This document shows, piece by piece, positions 24,501 to 38,189 of a stretch of 64,000 bases of DNA (position 1 is its first letter; each line of letters opens with the position of its first letter). The position numbers were made by a program, and so were the translations under genes. The notes below the pieces were generated by a model. The model searched no databases, was not told the DNA's origin, and was given only the letters and a program-made list of their open reading frames with translations. Origin of the DNA: Caprimulgus europaeus (taxonomy: Eukaryota; Chordata; Aves; Caprimulgiformes; Caprimulgidae); assembly GCA_907165065.1 (NCBI GenBank), contig OU015532.1:31190339-31254338 (forward strand). Direction: 5' to 3'.

Positions 24501-27214
24501 AAGAGACTCAAGCTCTGCATATCAAAGCAGCTCTTGGGCTTTTTGGGACCACAACAATGAGATCTGTAAGATGCTTCTGACTGCAGACATGAAAGAAACG
24601 TGGCTGCCCCTGCAGCATGCTGAGGGTGGAGGTATTGCTGTGCATGTGTGAGTCCTGATGCTCTGCAAGAAAGAATGCTACAGACAAACCACATAGCTAT
24701 ATTCTGAAAAAATAGTGATATGAATGTGATGGAATCATTAGTCTGTAGAATGCTTTGTTCTGAAAACTAAACTTAGGGCTTCTTTAGGATGTAGGATTTG
24801 TAAATCTGTAGTGTGTTTGCCTGGTAACAAATTCTCTGTACCTTTTTCCTTCCTTTTATTAGATATGTTCATTTGCAGTAGCTTGCAAATATACTTCAGA
24901 TATACTGGGCAACAATATTGGAAAGACAACAAAACTTACGTGGCTAATATCTATACTAAGCTGGTAATATTTTGACAAATAATTTTTTGCCTTAAATTAC
25001 TGTTTCTTGAAATTAGAACTTAATGTCCAGTTTTCATTGATTTCCCAACATAGGGAATTGTTAGAAAACAATTTTTAGTCAAAATACCTGCCATATTTTA
25101 ATTGAGCAAATTTTAGGGTTTTTAATTCAAAACACTTTTTTTTTTTTGGTGAATTTAGAATAAATACAAGTTTAAAAGAGGAAATATACCTAACAAAAAT
25201 GCAACAGTTTTACCTAGAGAACACTTTTCCTGTGGATAGTCAATCGGCTCATACAAATATTATTGTCATTCTATTTGTGACAGTCACATTTTTTTAGAAT
25301 CCCCCAAATGTTCACAGCATTTCTATCTCTGCTACTTAGCTTTACAAACACCATTTCACTGTAATGTATACAAACTGATATGTAAGCCCTTCTGCTCATA
25401 ACAGACAAAGTTCACTGTGATATATGTTTGAATTACTCCCTTCTGCCACAGTAGAATCGCAGTGTGAAAGTTCTGCTGAAAAATATTTTACATAAACAGT
25501 AAATGGGAGTAAGAGTTATTCAAATAATATGCAGCTTCAGCTCTTGGTCACTTCAGTGCAACTGCTAGTTGAGTGTTAACAAAATTCGCTCTGGTAACTT
25601 GTGAGAAATGCATCTGTACTGATGGACAAACCGGACCACGAGCAAATCTGGAACACCTTGGAGCTGACAGCAGTAGCAGTACTCAGTCACAACCAACATC
25701 AACCAGTTTCACACTGATTATCTCAAATGAAGAGGGTTCTGAGCTTATTACTAACCTCATGGACCATCTTGCCTGCTTTCTGAAGTTTTCAGACTGAAGA
25801 ACAGTTCAACCTAAGAGCAGCATCCTTTCATTACCTATGTTTGATTTATTGACTGCTTTTGAACCTCTCAACCAAAGTGATGGCCTTGAGCACCTTGCAA
25901 GACTCTTGGGCTTGCTCAGGACTCGAGTCCTCTATGTTTACTTTTTGTGAGTGGCACTGGCTGTTCTTAACAGTCCTCTGACCTTGTTTAGTGTGAGCTT
26001 TCTCTGAGTCCTTTGGAAAGTTTCTGGATTTTCAGATGTGTTATTTGTTACATTTTCAGCTAACTGATACTGATAAACAAAGGATATACAACTTTAGCAC
26101 TTTCTGTTTGCTTAAGACTCTCTGTCTTACATCCAAATGCTTGTCCTCTTCATTTCAGCATTTTCCTAAACAGATTTTATGTTAATATGCTCTCCCATTT
26201 TTCCTTATGAAGAGCTTTTGAGGAAAACCTCAGTGTCTTTAGTTTACATGATTAAAATTCTCAAGCTGCTTTTCAGTCAGCTGTTAGTTCTGCAACAGGC
26301 TTTAATAAGAAAAGAAAAGATGTTTTCTAGCATCTCAGAATGTCATGTAGGAAAAGGAGATATGAACCTGTGATCAGCATCAGGCTCGAGCTTCCAGCGA
26401 GCGGTGTGGGAGCTGCTGCTGTTACACATATTGTGCTGCTGCAGAAGTGGGAGGAGATGGAACTTCTCCCATTTCTATGGCATCACTCAGCAAGGTGTAA
26501 ATGGAGTATGAAATAAAAACTCTCAGCCCACTCAGTGCACAGACAGAAAAAATATAGCGCTTTATACTTGCTGCTGTGATATGCTATTTGTGGTAAAATT
26601 AACCTTACACAGTGCCAGAATGCTCCCTAAGTTTTACAATCTCAGTTCAAAAGAAAAATGATTTCTTGTTAGGTCTCCTCCTTTTTCTCCCTTTCCACCA
26701 ACATGCTGCTGCATGTCCAAGTTGGTGATGCAGAGCAGATCAGGTGTGAGGTGAGAAGACTGACAAGAAGATCCTGTTCTGAGAGAAAGAAATTGTGTGA
26801 GTCAGTAGGCACAGTTTGCAATGAACTTGAGGGTTAAAATGATAAAAAACTGAACATTGGATGCAACTTCAGATTCAGAAACATTTGTTTTCTCCATTTT
26901 ACTGAGTTGAAGCTCATCTGGATGATTTGGAGGGAAGGAGCCATAGGTGGTAATGTATCTATGCTATGTTTAAATTCATTAGCACCAGGGAGTCTGTTTG
27001 TGTTGCTAGGTAGCTCATTTGGTGTGGTATCAGTCTTTGGATGGAAATGCTTTTCAGCTCCAGATTTGCCCCTAGGTCTTGCCCTCATAGCTTAACAAAT
27101 TGCTACCTAGATCCTTGTGGGATCCCACTCATTATTTTTAAGCCATAAACAAGTCTCCTGGCAGCCTCCTTTTTATTTGGCTGGAAATGTTCAGTTGTTG
27201 AAGCCTCTGAGCTA
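21533..27214. other. Unique AT-rich non-coding DNA
   Basis: No gene or clear mobile element is recognised over 5.7 kb. Polypyrimidine/T runs occur at about 22362-22396, with T-rich TTTTG repeats near 22700-22722. Short open frames (74 codons or fewer above 24 kb) have no recognisable content. Confidence 0.5.
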
Positions 27215-27288
27215 GATCCTAAGCTGGTGTAAATAATGTAGCTTCACTGATGTCAATAAAATCAGGCCAGTTTATACCAGCTGAAACT
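27215..27288. repeat. Palindromic (MITE-like) amniote repeat, second copy
   Basis: The left end GATCCTAAGCTGGTGTAAA and the right end TTTATACCAGCTGAAACT are approximate inverted repeats. The centre has TAGCTTCACTGATGTCAAT, as expected of the short palindromic amniote repeat also seen at 7985-8106. This copy is shorter and better preserved at its left end. Confidence 0.65.
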
Positions 27289-30200
27289 CTGTCCCTTCAG
27301 ACACAAGTCAGCTCCTAATCTCCATGCCATGCACACAGAGGCATGTATTTCCTTCTGTTTTTCTAATCCTTGTGTGTCCTTTGTCGAATTATGTGATTTG
27401 TGATGTAAACTGTGCTGAGATAGGATGAAGTGAGGTGAATGCTGGTTTAAAATGCAGGGCACCTGGACCCCTGCCTTGTTCTGCCCAAGACCTCTGTGTA
27501 GCAGCACAATTATTTCTCTCTTTGTGCCCACACTCTTCCCCTTTTATTTTTCAGTCTCACAGAAGTGTGGGGATACAGCCAGTAAACACTGAGATACTGC
27601 AGTAACAGGAGCTGCAGTACAGACTGATAGGTAACATCTCAAAAAATCCTGACGATGATCAGAGAGGGGCAACCAGTAACGCCACTGTGATTAGCACAAA
27701 CTGAAAAATGCAACTAACTGGGCAGCAGCAACCTGCACGCTGCTTGATTACTGGACTGCTGTGTAAAGGGAGGTCATGTGTGGTTGGACTTCTGTGCACA
27801 GTGGGGCTCCCTCTGGTTACACTGAGCACAGAGGGGGCATGGATTCATATTGCACTCTTTCTGCAAGGCTGCACAGGAGGAAAGGGAATGTACAGCACAC
27901 ACGTATTTGGGGTGATTCAGCCTATAGATCTGAGAGCTCTGGAAAAGCAGGATAAATTATAGCAAGAGGGGTTCATATAAATGCCATTCTGATTAAAGAA
28001 GGGAGCATAAATGTAAGAAATCACAACCTGCTTCATCCTGCAACACTTGCCGGTGATAACAGGTCCATAGGGAAAACTTTGTGGTTAGAAATCAAAACAG
28101 CAAGATTAAAAGAAAACCAGGCACCTTTGTAAAAGCACGAAGGAAAATGGGTCACTAAAACATGCTCCAGGATTTTTAGGGGCATGGGGGGACACCACAA
28201 TAGTGCTCATGTAATATTTGTATTAAGTCTTAAGAAGGCAAATAATCCCTTTGATGTCACCCGCCTTGAAAAAAGCTGCAACACAATCTGTTGAACACAA
28301 ATTTAGAGGACCATTTGAAAATAGGGCAGCAGAGGTCTCAGACTGGTTGGTGAAGCTATACATGTTCCATAAAGCAGTTTACTACTTAATTTGTTGGGTA
28401 ACTGTTGCAGAGAGAATTTTCTCTGTTTCTGCCCTTTAATAAATTCTAAGTAAAAGTAAGCTTCCTTATTGTTATAAATTGAGAGGGTGGTGGAAACAAG
28501 ACTTGCACTGCTGCAAATGAAAGGAGCAGTGTATTAGATGGGTTAATAAAATCTCAGCCTAATCAGATAATAGGTGCCACAATATAAATTGCTTTCCTCT
28601 AGAATAAAAATGTCTGTGAAAGCATGTTTTGAATATACCTCATATGGAATTAACATAAGGCAGGACTTAGATTTATCGTGTCTGTATCAGCTGGTAGTAA
28701 AGGTATTGTGCTGTAATATGTAAGTTCTGGTCAAATGCACATTTTGAAAATAATGCTACATTGCTCTTCTAAGCAAGTTCTAAAACTATAAATCATTTAC
28801 ATAGAGAGGAGTCCTTGATGATCTTTCTCTTTATTTACAGATTGTAAATGCATGCTTACAAAACCAAGAGATGTACATTCACTCACTATTAATTTGTAGC
28901 TGACTGAATTATTTCAGAATTGTCTTTGAAATTATTACAGACACATTTAATTCAAAGTATCCATTTTAGTTTCTAATGAAAAACAGCATTCTGATCTTAT
29001 CCTAGGGAAAAGAATGGATAACAAGCAGAAGCTGTTTGAAACATTTTTAAAAACTGAATTTTGTAATATTTATTATTTTTTATTAAATTTATTTATGCAT
29101 TTTTTATTTTCTAAAATGAATAATACAGGTGGTAAAAAACAAATCAAAACACAGAAGATTCTGGATCATTTAAATAAGTGAACTACCAGGTAGCAAATGC
29201 AGTTTAATGTAGAAAAATGTTAAACAATTCAACTGGGAGGAAGGAATTAGTCTAAGGAATATATACTAAATATGCAGTCATCCAGCATACTGATTAGGAA
29301 AGAGATGGAATAGTTATAGAGAAATGACTGCAAACATGAATTCCAATGCACTGTAGCATAAAGAATTTTGAACAATATATTAAGAAAGAGAAGGCAGCAT
29401 AGCCATCATAGAAGCTGGATTGAAATCTCATTTAATAGAGGATTGCAGTCTCTCAGATTTTTTCCTCAGTGGTTGAAAAATAAGAAAAATAATTGCTCTA
29501 AGAATTTTTCATATCAGTGAAATATTTCCTTTAACTTTTGCAAGGAAATGCCTGCTTCTGAAGAGTCTGCTCTCTCAAAAGGAACTGCTCTAGTTAGAAA
29601 ACAAATACCAAACCAGAAATTCCAAGCTATGCAGATGCACACGTCCACACACACACCCCACTATGGGTATTGACGCTATTTTAGGCTTATGCTCCTATGT
29701 AATGTCATGTAATGCAGAGTACTGTATTTTGTGACTAACTGCCTTACATCTAAATTAACTAGCAAAATGGTCAAGAAATAATTTCTGTTTTTCAGTTCTC
29801 TCAGGCTGCTTCTCTGCCCAGCAGCTTCTTCATCGAGATTGCAGGCAACCAGGAAGGCAGGCTGGATGGCAGGGAATGCTGAGTTAAGCTCTCGAGCACC
29901 TTGGAGTAATGGGTTACTCCTGGGTATTAGGTGTTTCAAGACTCCTGTAATTATGGGTAATGCTGCAGAATGTGGTCAAGTGCTGCTGTGTCAGTATAGC
30001 CATTCATATGCCCTGCTCCCTAGACTCTTACCACACAAAATATTATTGTAATGATTCTATACCATCTCTACCTACACTGCTCCTCTATTCCTGTTAAAAG
30101 CCTTCTGTGCTGTCTCGGCTTTTTTCAATTGGACTAGAAAAGTGCCAGCAAAGTGCGATGCATCAGCACAGGGCAGCGTGTGTGTTTGCCTGTCTGTGTA

Positions 30201-31040
30201 CAGTGTGTACAGCTCTACAGGGAGCTAAGCAGGTCCACAACACTGCTGCATGCTCCTCTCCCACCACTCTGAAGAATATCCAGCGGCCAATTGCCATGTC
30301 GCAATTTAAGTGCTGCTGGACTGTCTGTCTACCCTGTGAGAGGTTGGTGGCCCTGAGCAGAGCTAGTGGGACAGAGGATGTGCCTGTGTCAGCTGCTGCT
30401 GTTTGCGGTGCAGTATTTTAGCACTATCCTAATTTACATGGGCAATTTAACTAGACAGCGAATGGGCTTCCATGCCTTTCTGTCAGCATAGCAAGAAAGA
30501 CACGATGCCCAAAAGAGGGGTGAGCTGAGCAGTCGTGAGGAGGAATATCTTATGCAAAAGCATGATGTCATGGGTGTTTTTATGCATCGCTGCCCAAGAA
30601 TGGGAGGTTACCTGTCAGGCACAGTGGCAGGGCTGATGTATTCTGCAGCATGCATGACACCCTGTGCTAAAAGCCGTACTGCTGTAGTGAGAATACCAAG
30701 GCGATGCAGAAACTTGCAAGACTTCCACGTGCTGCGATGCAGACACAGTTCATCTTCAGACTGTCTGCAGAATTCTGCTTCCCAGCTTATATCTTTCTGA
30801 CAAAACAACCCTCTCTTGCCATTCAGAAGAGTCATATTTCAGCAGAGTTGTATGATGTGGCCCATACATGTATCAGAATCTCTATACTATTATACTGCCG
30901 TCATTTAGCCTTATCTTTGAAATGGCAGAACTTTATATCATATGGATGCTACTTGTCATCTATCACGTCAGCTCCCTGCACAGCTAGATTGGAACAGGTG
31001 ACCACATAGTGTGGCTTTATTTTCAAATCAGTGCTTATTT
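27289..31040. other. Unique non-coding DNA
   Basis: No gene or mobile element is recognised. The stretch 30100-30800 is less AT-rich than its surroundings and has frames of up to 104 codons (30107-30421) that I cannot match to any family. Confidence 0.5.
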
Positions 31041-34000
31041 ATGCAAATCTATGCTTTGAATATGCTTATGAGAAGAAAATAAAATCTGCTTTAAAGAAAG
31101 TCACTGCAGAGATCCTCACTCAATAAACACCCTTTGCCTGACTTCATGCAGAGGCCAGAGACCAGTAGATGGCAATCTCCTCCTGCTGCAGAGCAGCCTT
31201 TTCATGCAGGGGCCCTCGTGTGCATCTCCTTTTTGCTTATGACAGTTTACTTGAAGGGCAAAAAGACCTGGAAATGGTAGGCAGCCTTTGTTAGGCTCAG
31301 AATGTCAGAATATGGCAAAGCAAAACCGAAGTTCTACCTTATGCAAATCCTAGCTGCTGGTATCTGTGAAAAGAAAAGCAAGCTAACCTAATGGAATGAA
31401 TTTGTATTAGTCTTCTTCATTTTTAAATACAGGACACTGGGTTATTTTACAGCATCGTTGTGCTTTTCCTCCTGTGTGCTGCTAATCTTTTAATGCACTC
31501 TTTAGAAAAAAGAAAATGGCTGTTTTGCCTGTATCCCATATTTCCTTTTTTTTTTTTCAGTGTTTAAAATGGAAAGAAATAGTATGATCAGCTGACTTAA
31601 AAAGGAGTCAAGGCACAAAAGAAAAGCATTTCCCTGCTCTAGTGACATATCTGCCACGCTAGAGTAATGTGTCCAAGAAGCAGTGTGAGAATTTAGTTTA
31701 GCATTTGAATTGGAAAATGGATGGTATTAAGGCTATTGCTGTGTAATTTTTATACATGTTTTTTATTGGAGAAGATTAATGCTGCTAATTTCAGTTATGT
31801 GAAAACTCTGAGCTGATAAAGAACCTGGATTTTTTTGAAAGCGAATATTAATAGCAGAGGAAGGAATATTCCTATCCTGTGCTGGATATAATTGTGTCAG
31901 TAATCTCACCATATTGCTTTAAATGACTCTGCATCATTTCATGCAGTATCGTACTGCAGGCGTTTGATCATCCATAATGTAATGATGGAATGATGAAAAA
32001 GAAGGCTAAATTAATATCCTGGATTTCTGACACTGGTAACAGTATAAGAAGGTTTCTCTGGGAATGTAGGATTTTTTGTATTATCCTTAAATGTAATTCT
32101 TGATATCCTGTCCATCTGGTACCCTCTAACAGTAGATTGCAGTCCTGATGTACCCTTTATGTTACATATTAATACTTAGGTGAGTAGCATGGCTTTATGA
32201 ATAGCATTCGTTAAGGAAAGAAATTAAATGTAACCTGGATCAATGCCTTGTCCTACAGGATAAAAGATGAAGGGGGAACAATTATGCTAGCTGTGCAAAA
32301 CCCGAATGTTTGAAAGATAACCAGTGCTCCCAATGTGGAGCAGGAGACCTGGAGGTTCATGCAAACAGGCATGTCAAGGTAGCTGAGGTAAGGGGCGGTG
32401 GCTTAAAGTGAGTACTAGGGGCAAGGCTGACTCTTGCACTTTGTTTTACTCTATTGAAAGGATTTTCATCTGATGATGTGTATATGGTATGATCTGTGAA
32501 AGATAGCACAAGAAGCCTTTACTAGAAACCTTGTCTATCACCAGATGCTACAACATATATAGCTTACTCCAGTTTACAGGTGCTCCTCCATTCTACAGGC
32601 AGTCAACTTTTCTTTATATAAGAAAACTGAAGAGGGAGGAATCCAAGCAATGCTCAAAGGACCACTGTGTTTTTTGCAAAAGGTAAATGATGGACATGCC
32701 ATTAAAGAAGAAAAATACTGCCTTGCACAGTATGGGTGCAAATAAATGTGAGGGGTGAAAATAAAAGAAACAGGATTGTTTGGTGGGTAGGAGGAACTGA
32801 TTTATGAGGAAAAATTATAAAAATTATAATTTTCTGAATGATAACTGATACAAGTGGTTGAGTATATGCAAGTGTATTTCTGAAAATTTAAGCTCATAAG
32901 AACAACAGAAATTACTGGAATTATTTTTTTGTGATGGAAAGGAGTATCTTTTGCAATTACATTAAATAAGGAAAAGAGATTAAAATCTCCTTTTCTGCAA
33001 TAAACTTTACATTGTAAAATAACCTCCAAAGGAAAGAATACACTTCCACTGCCTGAAAGAGCTAAATGTCCCATAAAATATAAAATGAGAATGTATAAAC
33101 CTTTTCCATCTCCAGCTTGTGTGGTTAAAGGACAAAAAAAGTGCAAATGCCATATGCAAATTTTTCTCATTCAGAGTGGGCTGAATGTGTGTTTACACTA
33201 TGTGGCAGATAGAGAGAAGTATTTTCAGTGCCTACAGTCGAAGCCTGTTAAGGTGCCTGCTTTTGGCACCTCAGTTCCACATGTCCTGCGTGGCAGACAA
33301 GGTATGTCTAGTGGGTGATTAAAGGTACACAAATAAGGCTAGGCCTAATTTAAATGTTCTGGATCACTCTTTAGAAGCACCTGGGTTTTTTTCCACTGAT
33401 TATATGGGGAACCTGCACTATTTTGAGGCCTAAGTTAGAGGCTTAAAGTTATGGGTAGCAACTCACTATGTATCTGAAGGTATTTGTGTGCTTTTGAAGC
33501 ATTTGACCTCTTCTTCAGAGTCAGTCATGTAATTTTATTTTGTTCAAAATCAGTAAACAAAGATGCAATTCAAAATTCTCTTTTCCTCATCTGTCAGGGT
33601 GATTTTACACCACGTTATGTTCATGCAAATGACTACAGAAGGTGCAAAGATAAAAAAAAAAAAGTTGGCTTATTTTCTTCTACAATTGTGGGGTTTTTTT
33701 TAAAGCTGTGATTTTTGTTCTTTTTTTCTTCTCTGGTAAGCAGGGACTGAGAAATCTGGGGCTCCCATATTGATTTTAGGGCTGACATTGGATTTAACTG
33801 CTGCAAGGGTTTTCATCAGCCTTCCTTGTTCCAAAATTTTTGAAATGCTACCTAAAATGAAGCTTTTCTGTTGTGACTCAAAACTAGAGATGGCACCGCA
33901 TGTCTTTCTGGTATGCTAATCACTTTTGGATTTCAGCACAGAGCAATAAAATGTGCCCAGCAGGATAAAACTAGTCCATAGATTGTTTCATTCCATCAGC

Positions 34001-35427
34001 TCTGCCACACATGCTGTGACATGAATGTTACCAGAATACTTTTGGGGGGATTTTCTTTGCTAGAACATTACATCCAGAATGAAGTATTTCCGACTATATT
34101 ATCATTGATGTTTGTAGAAGAATTCTCAGAACTGCAATTCTTCTTGGTTCTATAACAAAAACATGTTTTATGGGACTACCATTCAGCTATAGATATTCTG
34201 GTGCAGTAAAATAAGATAAACTGGTTAAGTGGCATTGTTTTACTGCAGAATGTTTTAAAGCTTGAATATCTGCTAAAAAGAGAATGGAAAGATCTTAATA
34301 AAGTATACCAAGTGTAATAGCTACCATGCAAATTCAGTAGTGTTGGAATGGTGTGCCTGAATTTTAATACCTTTATTTTGTGTTTATGCAGTAGGAATTT
34401 TTTTTGTTTGTTTTGTTTTCTTGGTTTTACTTGAATTCATTTCCAGAGCCTTAGAACCAGAGATCTAGTATAACCCACAGTCTTGCTCCCAGTGAAAAGT
34501 GAACTCTCAGAATCCAGCATATTATGCTCAAAATCTTGTTTCATGGGCAAAGAGGAAGTGCTTCTGAGTTATACATATACATACACATATATAAAGCAAA
34601 AAATGTATTGCTAGATAATTGAAATTCCAGAATCTAATCATCATTAGTCTAGGTCTCACCATTGCAACGAAAGCAGGAATAATAAAACAGTTAAAATTGT
34701 TATAAATGCACTCAGTTTCTGCTCCTGTTCCTGATGTTATACTCACCTTTCCTCTTCTTCTCTGTCCTAATGTCAGTGTTTTTCTTCTGGTGATGGGGAG
34801 TGAGTAGTGTTACTTCTTATCAGCACCTGAGTCCTTCACTGAGAGGGACAGGATGTTTGTGATGATGATTTCTTCTTCACTGTAGGATCCACTTGGATCT
34901 TTTTATATGTTAGCTAACACACTCATACACCTTAATCTTTCTTTACAGGCCTGCAGGTCCATGTTAATCACAAAATTATTATATATGGTACCTTTTATGT
35001 ACTTCAGATTGCATTTCTTTGTACTCTTCATTACCACTACACTCAGTTTTGGCCATCTCCAGTCTGCATTTCTTTAATGGACAGCTGAAGAGCATTTTAT
35101 GGCTGTGGGGCCTGCAGAGCCAGTCTGTGCTCCATCTTTTGTCATCCCATGCCTGTACTCCTCCTCCACACCACATCCTCTGGCTTTACCCAAGACCTCT
35201 ATTACATGTTAAGCTTGTGTTTTCTATGCTGTGTTATTATGCTAGGTTTGTAAAACTGTGGTGATATCCTACAAATATAAACAAAAGTGAAACAAATTAG
35301 CCCTAGAGACCTAGTCAATTAAAAATAGTGCTGTTACCACTAAACAGAGTAAAACAAAGCTGCAGGCAAGTCAGGAAAGCTCAGACAGAGCAGGTGTGGC
35401 AAACTTTAGTCCTGAGGTTATGCAAAT
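31041..35427 (+). promoter_or_regulatory. Cluster of POU octamer motifs
   Basis: The exact octamer ATGCAAAT, the binding word of OCT/POU factors, occurs on the plus strand at 31041, 31341, 33154, 33623, 34326 and 35420. By a simple base-composition estimate, fewer than one exact match would be expected on one strand over this length. By eye I found only two further plus-strand copies in the window (48076, 51639). This may mark an enhancer region or be coincidence; no repeat unit links the copies. Confidence 0.3.
31162..31176 (+). promoter_or_regulatory. CTCF-like binding motif
   Basis: CCAGTAGATGGCAAT matches the CTCF core consensus at 14 of 15 positions. It lies in unique sequence, in the same orientation as the motif at 16814. 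Occupancy is inference. Confidence 0.4.
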
Positions 35428-36337
35428 TCAGTACAAAGCTTATGGCTTTCTACAGTCAATGATAATAGTGTATTACAGAGCTACATGGTTGTAGGAGGGC
35501 AGGTGGCACAGAGCAAATTCCCTGCACTGACATTCTCTAATGTTGAGGCTGTAATCTTCTGTGTTTGATTAGCTGAAGCCCACTTTCTGACAAAAGACTG
35601 CGCAGCTGATGACCTGATACACTTGGAACTTAAATAATACAGGAAATAATGTTGTGGCAGAATGACAATGATAAAAGATATCGCCACACAGTGCATTCGC
35701 ACTCCACGGGACAACTGGGTGGCGTTTTCCTGTTCAGTGATGGGGAAGAGACCTCCACAGCAGGTAGAAGTCATCTATGTCTGATTAATCACAAGGAAAA
35801 ATATTAAAAACAAAACTGGAATCTTTCACTTGGGGAAAGTAAGATAAGCTGCAGTGACCAGTAATTCTCTGCAGTTTATCTTATTCTGGAGATTCACAGG
35901 TATTGGGACAAAGGAAATGTTTATTGTTTTGATTTGGCAGCATTTTGATTTTTCATCTGTGTCTCATGTAGTGTGATCCTTGTGATCAGTTTACCTGCTC
36001 TCAGCTCAGGACCTGTGGGGAAGGATAACAAGGTCATATGTTACCTTTGCACTTTGGGAAAAGAATGCTTCAGTGGAAAGCATGAAAGGGAGAATCAGGG
36101 CTCTATAAGCTAAGATCTTGTTTCTGCTGAAGCAGGGAGACCTTTATTCTGATTCTCGCTCCTAGCACAGCTGTTTTATGTTACATGGCAAATGTACCTT
36201 GAGACTTTAGTTCTTATTCTTCCACCATTGATGAGTATACTAAACATTACATTGCAGAAACATGCATTCTGTCTATCTTCCTTTTATTTCTTTCTATCAC
36301 CACAACACAAACAATTTTAATCTGTTTTTTGTCACAG
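31177..36337. other. Unique AT-rich non-coding DNA
   Basis: Apart from the octamer motifs, no gene or repeat is recognised. A 7-bp hairpin TGCAGTA-TCG-TACTGCA lies at 31942-31958. A 129-base acceptor/donor pair at 32259-32387 has stops in all frames, so at most it could be a non-coding exon. Confidence 0.5.
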
Positions 36338-36380
36338 CATCAGTCAAGAGGGGTAGAGGATTGCTGGTGTTTTCTCAAAG
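36338..36380 (+). other. Possible small exon
   Basis: A strong acceptor tract (AATCTGTTTTTTGTCACAG, ending at 36337) is followed 43 bases later by a good donor, CAAAG|GTGAGC. Two of three frames are open (peptides HQSRGVEDCWCFLK and SVKRGRGLLVFSQ), so the frame gives little support. The peptide is not recognised. Confidence 0.2.
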
Positions 36381-38189
36381 GTGAGCTCTGTAACCTAGAG
36401 ACTGAGCATTCCCGTGGAAAGTGAGAAATGTGGTTGTAAAACTTTTTCCCCAGGGCTCAAGGGAGCAATGGAGACATTTTCTTCCTTTCTAAAACAATCT
36501 CTACAATGTTATTTTTTTTTAAAAGTGGATATAATTCCTAGCTGTAGTTTAAACAAAATCCTGAATAAACTGATAATTGCATTTTGTCTGGAGTCAGTAT
36601 TTGTTAGGAAAAGCTGTTGGAACATGTACGAGATGAGACCTTTTAGAGAACTTAGCTGAAAGAAACCTAGTTATGGACCTTTAAGTGACTTATGCGTGCT
36701 GGTCAAATTATAGCAATTTTATTCCCAGCTAGAAGTGTAGTTCTTGGCATCTAAAGAAATTTAAAGTCAAAATAACTTGATATTTTGCAGTAATTGGGCA
36801 CTTTTTAAAAGACTGAAATCTCAAATAGGACTGAGTTTACATAATAAAGTATTATATCCCACTATGCAAAACACCTCATAACCTTAAAGAACTTTTCTAT
36901 ATCACATATTGATAATAGAGACAGACTTTTACAAGCAGCCAAGCAAAAACAAAATATCAAAATAGATGCCTCCTAGCAATTTTTATTCCCTGGTATTGGT
37001 AGAGTTACACGAAGGAAGGGAAAAGAATTAGAGTAAAACAATCTGTTCTAACAGAGAAAGTACAGTCTACAGTGTGTCCCACTGCATTGCAGGTTACCCA
37101 AAGAGAACCACATACAATTTCCTCAGGCAAAAATTCATCCACTAACTTCTTTTCTTTTGAGGCAAAAGGGTAGTGGCAGTTGGTGTGGGTCATATGGCAG
37201 AGAGCAAATGCAGGCTGAACATCAAGCTAAGAATAAACTCTGAAGGGTGGAAAATGTTTTTTAGTAAGCCTGAAAACAAGTCTTTAAAAAGCATCTTTAT
37301 AAACATAGGATTACCCTGCTGTAAATGAGAAAATGTGGGTATGTCTCTCATTTCCTCAGCTTCATATATGCAGTACTCAACCAAAGCTGAAAAGATGACT
37401 GCTTTGTACTTCAGAGGAGAATGTACTTCAGAGAAGAACAAGACAACAAAATCACAAAGATGTGCTACACTTGAAAACTGGGCAGGTGTATTTTACACTA
37501 CACCAGTACTTCTCAGGATGAATGTGAGTCACTTTGCACAACTGCATTGAGTGCTGGAGTTCTTTTCCATCCCTCTGAAACTCACTCCTTTCTTTCAGCA
37601 AGCTGCTTAGTGTTAAGATGAGTTAGACTGTGTTTCTGTGGCCATAGTGAGGCATGATATGTACATAAGAGCAACATTTTGTTTCCTTGCTTAACTGTCA
37701 CATCCATGAGTTGAAAAGAATACTTCAAGCACAGCCATTATTTATGTAACCCCACTATACTGCTATTTCCTCAAATCAAAAGTGTTATATGTGCATGCAT
37801 GCACCTGTCCATTTGATTTTCACTTGATTTTACCTGAAAGCCCTCCAGAGAGGCTCAGCGAAAACCAAATTCTGAGTGGTGGATTTACGAGAGTATTTAT
37901 AGACATTAAGATGCAGATTTCAATATTATCCAGTTATCTATTGGTTTTTTTTAAATCTCAGCAAGCACTGTTTGCATTTTTGGCAGATAAATCCTTCTGT
38001 AAATTTGGCCCCTGATTTATATCTGAAACACACATTGTCACTTTCTACATGTACAATATTTCTGAATTTTATCCTTCTTATATTTTGGGCTTTTGCATCA
38101 CTGCTTTCCCTTTGGGTTACATGTAGAGAGGCAAAGAAGTAAGAATTATTGAAATGTCTTTGGAAGAATAGTAGGTCAGTGAATCACAT
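36381..38189. other. Unique AT-rich non-coding DNA
   Basis: No gene or repeat is recognised. Open frames reach 83 codons and have no recognisable content. Confidence 0.5.

Noticed and set aside
32259-32387. Acceptor/donor pair (CCTTGTCCTACAG ... GCTGAG|GTAAGG)
   Set aside because: All three frames contain stops, so no coding exon; a non-coding exon is possible but not supported by anything else.
34747-34786. Minus-strand donor GAAAG|GTGAGT with a possible 40-base exon
   Set aside because: Two frames are open and the acceptor is mediocre; no way to distinguish it from chance.
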